In this document: positions 57,762 through 64,000 of the stretch, in pieces
Numbering within the stretch: the stretch's first letter is position 1
How the letters are laid out: every line of letters begins with the position of its first letter
Source: Micromonospora peucetia
GTDB taxonomy: Bacteria > Actinomycetota > Actinomycetes > Mycobacteriales > Micromonosporaceae
Length of the DNA stretch: 64,000 nt
Direction: 5' to 3'
Assembly: GCF_900091625.1 (NCBI RefSeq)
Contig: NZ_FMIC01000002.1
Span: 3,224,001-3,288,000, forward strand
Made by a program: the position numbers and the translations under genes
The notes under the pieces: model-generated
The model's input: the letters and a program-made list of their open reading frames with translations, nothing else
The model's database searches: none
What the model was told of the DNA's origin: nothing

Positions 57762-57827
57762 GCGATCTGGATCACGCTGTTTCGGCCCCGCCCGGCGCTT
57801 CCCGCCCGCACCGGCGAGACTGGAGGG

Positions 57828-58637
57828 GTGAGCACACCGATCCGCGCGTCCTCCATCCTGCCCGGCCACCGCGAGGACATCGAGCTGCACACCGCGGACG
57901 GTCTGCGGCTGGTCGGCGAACTGGCCCGGCCGCTGGACCGCGAGCCGGTGGGCACCCTCGTCTGCCTGCACCCGCTGCCGACGCACGGCGGGATGATGGA
58001 CAGCCACGTGTTCCGCAAGGCGGCGTGGCGGCTGCCGGCCCTGGCCGACCTGGCGGTGCTCCGCTTCAACACCCGGGGGACCAGCAGCCTGCGCGGCACC
58101 AGCGAGGGGGCCTTCGACAACGCGGTCGGCGAACGCTTCGACGTCGCCGCCGCCATCGAGTACGCCGAGTTCCACGAGCTGCCGAACGTCTGGCTGCTCG
58201 GCTGGTCGTTCGGCACCGACCTGACCCTGAGGTACGGCTGCGACCCGGCCGTCGTCGGGGCGATCCTGCTCTCCCCGCCGCTGCGCTACTCCGAGTCGGC
58301 GGACCTCGACCACTGGGCGGAGTCCGGCAAGCCGCTGACCGCGCTGGTGCCCGAGTTCGACGACTACCTGCGCCCTGACGAGGCCCGGGAGCGCTTCGCG
58401 GCGGTGCCGCAGGCCGAGGTGGTCGGGGTGCCCGGCGCGAAGCACCTCTGGGTCGGCGACGCCGAGACCGTGCTGGACGAGGTGGTCCGCCGGGTGAACC
58501 CGGCCGCAGCCGTGCCGCTGCCGACCAGCTGGGACGGCCCGATGGAGACCGGCGACGTCAGCGCGTACGCCGACCGCACGGTGGCCTCCTTCGCGGACCG
58601 CCCGGTGCCCGGCCCGCCCGCCGGCCGGGCCGGCTGA
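57828..58637 (+). CDS. alpha/beta hydrolase
   Basis: A 269-residue alpha/beta hydrolase of the dienelactone/serine-aminopeptidase type. TLVCLHPLPTHGGMMDSHV is the oxyanion strand with a distinctive HPLPTHGG motif, the nucleophile elbow is GWSFGTDL near 125-132, and PGAKHLWVGD holds the catalytic His near 207. GGAGG lies just before the GTG start. The C-terminal 50 residues are Pro/Gly-rich. The substrate is unknown. Confidence 0.85.
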   Translation: MSTPIRASSILPGHREDIELHTADGLRLVGELARPLDREPVGTLVCLHPLPTHGGMMDSHVFRKAAWRLPALADLAVLRFNTRGTSSLRGTSEGAFDNAVGERFDVAAAIEYAEFHELPNVWLLGWSFGTDLTLRYGCDPAVVGAILLSPPLRYSESADLDHWAESGKPLTALVPEFDDYLRPDEARERFAAVPQAEVVGVPGAKHLWVGDAETVLDEVVRRVNPAAAVPLPTSWDGPMETGDVSAYADRTVASFADRPVPGPPAGRAG

Positions 58638-58658
58638 TCCGCCTCGCCGCCGGCCGGG

Positions 58659-59894
58659 TCAGCGGGACTCCTGCCGGGGCAGGAGAACCTCCCGCAGGAT
58701 GAGCTGGAACGCGGCCACCGCCGGGATCGCGATCAGCGCGCCCACCACGCCCAGCAGGGAGACCCCGAGCAGGGCGGCGACCAGGGCGGCCACCTCGTTG
58801 ACCGACACCGACCGGCGCATGATCTTGGGGTAGATCAGGTAGTTCTCCACCTGCTGGTAGATCAGGAAGAACACCGCACACGCGATGCCGACCGGCAGGT
58901 CGGTGGCGAAGCCGACCAGGCTGACGATCACCGCGCCCAGGGTCGCGCCGATCTGTGGGATCAGGTCCGTCACCGCGACCACCACGGCCAGCGCGAACGG
59001 GTACGGCAGCCCGACGATCAGCGCGAAGACGTATGTGGAGATCCCGGCCAGCACCGCGATGCTGAGCGCGCCGACCATGTACGCGCCCACCTTGGTCAGG
59101 ATCTCGTCCCCGATGAGCCGTACCCGTTCCCGGCGGGAGCGGGGCACCAGCGAGTAGCCCAGTTCGCGGAGCCGGTTGAAGTAGGCCAGGAAGTAGATGG
59201 TCAGCACCAGCACGGTCAGCCCCCGGAAGACCGTGCCGAAGACCAGTTGGGCACCGCCGAGCACCCCGCCGAGGGCCTGACCGACCGTGTCGGCGTTCGC
59301 CGCGCTCTGCACCCGCTCCATCAGGTCGTACCGCTCCACGAGGTCGTTGACCGCCTCGTTGCGGCGCAACGACTCCAGGTAGCTCGGCAGTTGGTCGATG
59401 AACTGCCCGGTCTGCGTCACGATCGGCGGCACCAGGGCGAACACGCCACCGCAGAGAAGCAGCACGACGGTCAGCGCGACCACCGCCACGGCGGCCCCGT
59501 GCGGCACCCCCCAGGACCGTAACCGGACCACGGCGGGGTGCAGGCCGACGGCGAGGAAGAGCGCGATGACCACCAGGACCAGGATCCCGGTCGCGTTGCG
59601 CAGGCCCAGATAGAGGGTGTACGCGAGCAGCACCCCGGCCGCCCCGGTGAAGCCGACGAGGAAACTGCTGCGCTTCAGTGGCCGCCCAGGCGTACCGAAC
59701 CGGCTCGATCCGTTCGCCACCGGCTCGTCGTCACCCGTCGGACCCGTCACGCCTGTCGGATCCGTCGCGCCCGTCGCGTCGAGGGCGGGTCCGGGCGCGG
59801 TGGCGTGCTCCGGCTTCCGGTTCGTGTCGCCCGGTCCCGGGGCGGTGCCGGGATCCCGGTCGCCACTCGACGCCGTCGGTCCGTCGTCTGCCAT
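58659..59894 (-). CDS. AI-2E family (PerM-like) permease
   Basis: A 411-residue membrane protein of the AI-2E/PerM family. A disordered N-terminus of about 70 residues rich in Thr/Gly/Pro precedes about eight helices. The family loop RNATGILVLVVIALFLAVGL and the later TDLIPQIGATLGA and YLIYPKIMRR motifs are present. ATG 59894 was chosen for its GGGAGG ribosome binding site. Family members range from antiporters to suspected signal exporters; the role here is unknown. Confidence 0.88.
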   Translation of the reverse strand: MADDGPTASSGDRDPGTAPGPGDTNRKPEHATAPGPALDATGATDPTGVTGPTGDDEPVANGSSRFGTPGRPLKRSSFLVGFTGAAGVLLAYTLYLGLRNATGILVLVVIALFLAVGLHPAVVRLRSWGVPHGAAVAVVALTVVLLLCGGVFALVPPIVTQTGQFIDQLPSYLESLRRNEAVNDLVERYDLMERVQSAANADTVGQALGGVLGGAQLVFGTVFRGLTVLVLTIYFLAYFNRLRELGYSLVPRSRRERVRLIGDEILTKVGAYMVGALSIAVLAGISTYVFALIVGLPYPFALAVVVAVTDLIPQIGATLGAVIVSLVGFATDLPVGIACAVFFLIYQQVENYLIYPKIMRRSVSVNEVAALVAALLGVSLLGVVGALIAIPAVAAFQLILREVLLPRQESR

Positions 59895-60071
59895 CGGACC
59901 TCCCTGATCGACTCCCGCCGGACGCCCCGACCATGGGCACCACCTTGCGGATTCCACACGGGAGCGTACGCCGCAGGCCCGCCCTATCCACCCGGCGCGG
60001 CCGTGCCACCAGAAACCGACCGCCGACATCCCGTCCGAGCCCGAGCGGGCGCTCGGCAGCCCGAACACTGA

Positions 60072-60119
60072 GATCTTGGGACGAAACGGCCCCTGGAGGG
60101 GCCCGATTCTTCCAAGATC
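60072..60119 (-). terminator. GATCTTGG palindrome, probable terminator of the Scy-like gene
   Basis: GATCTTGG (60072-60079) pairs with CCAAGATC (60112-60119), and GGCCCC with GGGGCC (60088-60103) around loop TGGA. It lies 45 bases beyond the end of the minus-strand Scy-like gene. The outer arm shares GATCTTG with the inverted repeat at 47038. The rest of the 59895-60163 gap shows no gene. Confidence 0.65.
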
Positions 60120-60163
60120 CGCCGGTGACCCGGGTCGCCGGATGGTGACCCGGGTCGGGGCGG

Positions 60164-62416
60164 TCAGTCCTTCTCGACGACGACCTTGCTCGGCTTGGCG
60201 CTGCGTTCGTCCGTGGTCGGTTTCGCCGGCCGCTTGCCGTTCTCGCCGGTGCTGGTGATCTTCCTCGGCGTGGCGCTCCGGCCGCCCTCGCCGGGCACCG
60301 CCGCAACGGTCGGCTCCCCGTCCACGCCGGCACTGGCCGTGTCCCCGTCGACGGTGGTCACGCTCGCGACCCTGCCGTTGTCCGGCTGCCCGGCGTCGGC
60401 CGGCTCGATCCGGCCCTTGGCCGGTTGTCCGGCGTCTGCCGGCTCCACCTTGGCAGCGGCGGGTTTCCCGCCCGAGGGGGAGCTGGCCGCCGCGGAGCCC
60501 GACGCCCCGCCCGTCGTGCCCACGCCTGCCGGGGTCTTGTCCGTGGTGCCCACGCCTGCCGGGGTCTTGTCCGTGGTGCCCACGCCTGCCGGGGTCTTGT
60601 CCGTGGTGCCCACGCCTGCCGGGGTCTTGTCCGCGTCGGGACGGGGCTTCCCGCCGTTCGCCGTGGCCGGCGTCAGCTTGCCGCCCGCCAACACCGGGGC
60701 GGCCGAGACGCTGCCGTCGGTCCCGCTCGGCCGGTCGGCCGTGTCGCTCCTCCCACCCGGCCGGTTGGCCGCGCTGAGCAGGCCCAACCGCAGTTCCGCC
60801 ACCTGGCGCTGGAGATCGTCGGACTCCTGCCGGGAATTCCAGGTCTCCTGCCGCAGGTCGGCCAGTTGCTGCTGGGCCTGGGCGATCTCCAGCATCACCT
60901 GGGCGAGCTGCTGACGGCCGGCGGCGGCCTCCTGCTGCGTGGCGGCGAGGTGCTGCTGGGTGGTGGCCAGGTGCTGCTGCGTCGTGGCCGCGTACTCCTC
61001 GAACTGACGTCGCGACGTCGCGACGTGCTCGTCGGCCTTGCGGCGCTTGTCGGTCGACTCCGACTCGGCCCGGCCGAGCAGCGTCGCGGCCTCCTCCTCG
61101 GCCTGTCGGCGCATCGTCAGTGCGTCCTGCTCGGCGGCCTGGCGGACGGCCGCCGCACCCTGCTCGATCTCGTCCTTCCGGGCGGTGTATTCCGCCTCCA
61201 GCGTGGCGCGGCGTGACTCGAACCCGGACTCCAGCTCGTCGTGTCGACCCTTGTGCTGCTTCTCCAACTCGGCGAGGCGGGTCTTGTACTGCTGGTCCAG
61301 CTCGTCGCGGCGCTTGGTGAACTCCTGTTCGGCTGCCGTGCGGCGCTGGGTCAGCTCGCGGTCCGCGGCCTCACGCCGGCTGTTGACCTCCTGCTCCACC
61401 CCGGCCCGCCAGGTGCCCAGCTCCTGCTGCGTCTGGGCCCGGGCGTGCTGCACGTACGCCTCGGTCTCGGTGCGCATCCGCTGTACGTACGCCTCGGTCT
61501 CGGCGCGGCTGCGCTTGGCCGTCTCGGTCGCCTGGGTGGTGAGCCGCTCCGCCTCCTGGTGGGCCTTCTCCCGGGTGGCCCGCCCGGCGTCGGCGGCGCC
61601 GTCGATGATCTGCTTGGCATCCCGCTGTGCCTTGGCGTGGGTGGCCCGGCCGGCCTCGGTGGCCTGATCGATCAGGCGCTTGGACTCCTGCTGGGCCTTG
61701 GCGTGCACCTCCTTGGCGGCCTCGCGGAGCTGGGTGGCCTCCTGTTGGGCCTTGGCGTGCACCTCCCGGGCCGCCTCGCGCAGCTTGGTCGCCTCCTGCT
61801 GGGCCCGGTTGTGGATCTCCTTGGCCGTGTCCCGGAGCTGGGTGGCCTCCTGCTGGGCCTTCGCCATCGCCTCCTGGGCGGCCTTGCGGAGCCTGGCGGC
61901 CTCGTCCTTGGCGGTCCTGAGCGCGGCGTCCGCCTCGGCCCTGCGGGCAGCGGTGTGCCGCTCCTCCTCCGTCCGGCGGGCGGCCAGCGCGATCTCGAAG
62001 TCCTTGAGGGCGGTGGCGGCCTGCTCGCGGGCCTCCTCGACGATGTGTTCGGCGGCGCCCCGGCGTGCTTCGATCTCCTCGTTGGCGGCCACCAGGATCG
62101 CGTCGGCCTGTTCCTCGGCGAGGGTGAGGATCTGCTCCACCCGGGGGCCGAGGTGCCGGTAGGAGACGTTCTCCAGCGCCCCGGACGACTTACGTGCCTG
62201 GGCCAGGTCCCGCTGGAGCACCTCGACCTGACCGGCCAGCTTGTGGATCTGTGTGTAGGCCTGTTCCCGTTCGGCGGCCAGGGCCGCGATCTCGTGCTCC
62301 GCGCGAGCGACGTACCGGTCGACCTGTGGTTTTACATACCCCCGCAGAGCGGACTCGAAGCTGGGCTCCGTGGTCACGTCCCCGCCGAGTGCGAACAGTT
62401 CCTCGCCGTGCGACAT
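60164..62416 (-). CDS. long coiled-coil protein, Scy-like (DivIVA-type N-terminus)
   Basis: A 750-residue protein that is almost all predicted coiled coil. The N-terminus (SFESALRGYVKPQVDRYVARAEHEI) resembles the DivIVA-like head, and LGPRVEQILTLAEEQADAI near 90 matches the conserved linker of the FilP/Scy group. An 18-residue repeat close to AKEVHAKAQQEATQLREA fills about 170-260, and Glu/Arg/Ala-rich coils follow to about 500. The C-terminal 250 residues are disordered Thr/Pro/Gly/Lys-rich with a tandem 10-residue repeat. In Streptomyces, Scy (about 1300 residues) organises the tip of growing hyphae with FilP and DivIVA; this shorter protein beside a FilP-like gene is probably the equivalent. 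Confidence 0.78.
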   Translation of the reverse strand: MSHGEELFALGGDVTTEPSFESALRGYVKPQVDRYVARAEHEIAALAAEREQAYTQIHKLAGQVEVLQRDLAQARKSSGALENVSYRHLGPRVEQILTLAEEQADAILVAANEEIEARRGAAEHIVEEAREQAATALKDFEIALAARRTEEERHTAARRAEADAALRTAKDEAARLRKAAQEAMAKAQQEATQLRDTAKEIHNRAQQEATKLREAAREVHAKAQQEATQLREAAKEVHAKAQQESKRLIDQATEAGRATHAKAQRDAKQIIDGAADAGRATREKAHQEAERLTTQATETAKRSRAETEAYVQRMRTETEAYVQHARAQTQQELGTWRAGVEQEVNSRREAADRELTQRRTAAEQEFTKRRDELDQQYKTRLAELEKQHKGRHDELESGFESRRATLEAEYTARKDEIEQGAAAVRQAAEQDALTMRRQAEEEAATLLGRAESESTDKRRKADEHVATSRRQFEEYAATTQQHLATTQQHLAATQQEAAAGRQQLAQVMLEIAQAQQQLADLRQETWNSRQESDDLQRQVAELRLGLLSAANRPGGRSDTADRPSGTDGSVSAAPVLAGGKLTPATANGGKPRPDADKTPAGVGTTDKTPAGVGTTDKTPAGVGTTDKTPAGVGTTGGASGSAAASSPSGGKPAAAKVEPADAGQPAKGRIEPADAGQPDNGRVASVTTVDGDTASAGVDGEPTVAAVPGEGGRSATPRKITSTGENGKRPAKPTTDERSAKPSKVVVEKD
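60511..60630 (-). repeat. four 30-bp tandem repeats in the Scy-like gene
   Basis: Four nearly identical 30-base units at 60511-60540, 60541-60570, 60571-60600 and 60601-60630; only the first unit differs, at one base (CCGTCG for CCGTGG). They encode a repeated decapeptide, TTDKTPAGVG, in the disordered tail. Such perfect repeats are prone to copy-number change between strains. Confidence 0.95.
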
Positions 62417-62524
62417 GCCCCCATCCTCACACGCATCCAGTCCGGCTGGGGCGATACGGACGCCCCGGATAGGACCTACTTCACTAATGACACGCCCGGG
62501 CATTTCCCTTGGCCTACAAACGCA

Positions 62525-62569
62525 TACGGCGCGGGGCACGCCGGTCACCCGGTGTAACCCCGCGCCGTA
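62525..62569 (-). terminator. hairpin between the FilP-like and Scy-like genes
   Basis: TACGGCGCGGGG (62525-62536) pairs perfectly with CCCCGCGCCGTA (62558-62569) around a 21-base loop. It lies 22 bases past the end of the FilP-like gene and should end most of its transcripts, so the Scy-like gene probably has its own promoter in 62417-62524. Confidence 0.82.
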
Positions 62570-62591
62570 GATCATGCCCCGGTCGGTTGGG

Positions 62592-63854
62592 TCAGTTGGA
62601 CGTCTCCGCGGTCACCCGCTCGCCGGCGCCGTCGGTCTTCGCCGCCTCCGGCCTGGGCTGCGCGGCCGGGGGCGTGGCGGGCACGCCCGGCACGATGCCG
62701 GCGAGGCCGGAGAGCATCTGGCCGAGCTGCGAGGTGACGGCGTCCTTCTGCCGGGTGAGGTCCTCGACCTCGCGGCGGGCCGCCTGGGTGGTCAACTCGG
62801 CCTCGGTGCGCGCCTCGGTGAGCAGGCGCTTCGACTCGGACTTCGCCTCGGTGAGCGTCTTGTCGGCCAGCGCCTTGGCCTTGTCGACCGTCTCGTTGGC
62901 GGTGCGCTCCGACTCGACCCGGCGGGCCTCGGCGCGCTGCTCGATCTCCTTGGCCCGCTCCTGCGCGGCGTGGGCCCGCTGCTCGGCCTCGCCGACCAGC
63001 TTCTGGGTCTGGGAGACCTGGGCGGCGTGCCGCTCGGACTCCTCGCGCTCGGCCTTCTCCCGGCGCTCGGCGAGCTGGAGATCCAGGGCCTGGAGGTCCT
63101 TGTCGCGCTTGTCGCGGGCGTCGGTGAGCAGCTTGGTCGCCTCGGCGCGCTTCTCCTCGGCCTCGCGGGCGGCCTTCGCCCGTTGCTGGGTGATCTCCCG
63201 TTCGGCGGTGGCCCGCAGGGTGGCGACCTCGCGCTCGACGGTGGACTTCAGCTCGGCGACCTCGTGGGCGGTGACCGTGCGCAGCTGCTTGGTCTCCCGG
63301 TCGGCGTCGGCGCGCAGCGTGTCGGCCTCGCGCCGGGCCTGGACGCGGACCTCGGCGGCCTCCCGCTCGGCGGCGGTGCGGACGCTGCCCGCCTCCCGCT
63401 CGGCGTTGGCCTTCATCGCCGCCGCCTCGGCGCGCGCCTTGTCGGTGATCTCGCGCGCCTCGAGGCGGGCGGCGGAGAGAATGCCCTCCGACTCCCGCTT
63501 GGCCTCGTTGCGGTGGTCGTTGGCCTGCTCCTCGGCCAGCCGGAGGATCTGCTCGACGCGGGTGCCGAGGCCGGAGAGGGTGGGCCGGCTGTTCTCCTCG
63601 AGCTGCTTGTTGGTGTCGGCGAGCTTCTGCTCCAGCGCGCTCATGCGCTGCTCAGCCTGGCGGAGCCGCCGCTGGGCGTCGTTCATCCGCTGCTCGGCCT
63701 CGGCGCGGGCCTGCTCGGACTGGGTCAGCGCGGCCGTCATCCGGCCGATGAAGTCATCGACCTGATGGGGGTTGTAGCCGCGCAGGCCCATGGTGAAATC
63801 GGGCTGCGAGTTCGCGTTATCGAAGAACGCAAGAGGGGAGGACTGCTGGGGCAT
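62592..63854 (-). CDS. filP: FilP-like coiled-coil cytoskeletal protein
   Basis: A 420-residue protein. The head contains MGLRGYNPHQVDDFIGRMT, a DivIVA-like motif (RGY..QVDDFI). The conserved SGLGTRVEQILRLAEEQAND follows near 93, then about 250 residues of continuous coiled coil rich in Arg, Glu and Ala. Near the end LTRQKDAVTSQLGQMLSGL is the closing motif of FilP, and a Pro/Ala tail finishes the protein. FilP of Streptomyces (about 310 residues) forms a network behind hyphal tips. The pairing with a Scy-like gene supports the assignment. Many databases call this family cellulose-binding protein, which is misleading. Confidence 0.82.
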   Translation of the reverse strand: MPQQSSPLAFFDNANSQPDFTMGLRGYNPHQVDDFIGRMTAALTQSEQARAEAEQRMNDAQRRLRQAEQRMSALEQKLADTNKQLEENSRPTLSGLGTRVEQILRLAEEQANDHRNEAKRESEGILSAARLEAREITDKARAEAAAMKANAEREAGSVRTAAEREAAEVRVQARREADTLRADADRETKQLRTVTAHEVAELKSTVEREVATLRATAEREITQQRAKAAREAEEKRAEATKLLTDARDKRDKDLQALDLQLAERREKAEREESERHAAQVSQTQKLVGEAEQRAHAAQERAKEIEQRAEARRVESERTANETVDKAKALADKTLTEAKSESKRLLTEARTEAELTTQAARREVEDLTRQKDAVTSQLGQMLSGLAGIVPGVPATPPAAQPRPEAAKTDGAGERVTAETSN

Positions 63855-64000
63855 TGGGACATACTCGCAGACCCCCCAGGGTGCTTCGCAAGAGCGGTCC
63901 CGAGCTTTCCTGTCCTCTTTACATGGTCAACTTCGGGTCGGCGGATCACCGGACAGATCGCCGATCTTGGCAGCTCCCGGGCGGGTCGGACGGCACGGAG
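63855..64000. other. upstream region of the FilP-like gene, cut by window end
   Basis: No gene is visible in these 146 bases. On the minus strand TATGTC shortly before the ATG is a weak -10 candidate. CCGATCTTGGC at 63961-63971 repeats the GATCTTGG core seen at 60072, and a partner arm may lie beyond the window. Confidence 0.4.

Overview
The window is about 64 kb of very high-GC actinobacterial chromosome. Gene order, extreme G/C at third codon positions, frequent GTG/TTG starts, a Rho with a long disordered insertion, NucS mismatch repair and a FilP/Scy-type polar-growth pair point to a filamentous actinomycete. Micromonosporaceae is the best guess, but this is an inference from gene content; no rRNA or database comparison supports it. 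No tRNA, rRNA, CRISPR array, insertion sequence or prophage was seen. This looks like conserved core chromosome rather than an accessory island.

Layout, left to right. (1) 1-11.2 kb: end of lysA, then hom, thrC, an RND exporter, an MFS transporter, thrB and rho, i.e. the aspartate-family pathway plus transcription termination. (2) 11.3-16 kb: a secreted phosphodiester glycosidase/calcineurin-type phosphoesterase fusion converging on a T4-type polynucleotide kinase-phosphatase. (3) 16-26 kb: a translation module (rpmE, prfA, prmC, a TsaC-type tRNA t6A enzyme) split by an antisense GGDEF gene, then a low-molecular-weight phosphatase, a class A penicillin-binding protein, an SDR/DUF2867 protein and glyA. 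(4) 26.4-36.1 kb: the F1Fo ATP synthase cluster. A terminator and an LCP-family gene sit between atpD and a very short atpC. (5) 36.1-45.6 kb: a dead VOC-family gene, PduO-type cobalamin adenosyltransferase, a MurA with Asp at the fosfomycin-target cysteine, a 3-hydroxybutyryl-CoA dehydrogenase, an MFS/regulator pair, an ABC-2 exporter and an ethylmalonyl-CoA mutase-type protein. (6) 45.6-60 kb: cell-envelope genes, NucS, a methyltransferase, aldehyde dehydrogenase, an FHA protein, a two-module 3-hydroxyacyl-CoA dehydrogenase, an ECF sigma factor with a translationally coupled membrane protein, hydrolases and an AI-2E family permease. (7) 60-63.9 kb: two adjacent long coiled-coil proteins resembling Scy and FilP.

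Functional links. The cobalamin adenosyltransferase can supply the cofactor of the mutase. The two hydroxyacyl-CoA dehydrogenases feed or drain the same C4-CoA pool. The PBP, LCP, MurA, deacetylase, lysozyme-like protein and coiled-coil pair all bear on wall growth.

The most useful non-gene signals are: a recurring TA-x-x-x-T hexamer placed 6-8 nt before start codons (leaderless promoters); two families of palindromes used as intergenic terminators or repeats; a purine/pyrimidine-skewed inverted repeat with G-quadruplex potential; and a short reading frame whose stop overlaps the rho start codon. I did not find a clearly new multi-gene system. The strongest oddities are the interrupted ATP synthase cluster with an epsilon subunit lacking its C-terminal domain, and the rho leader.
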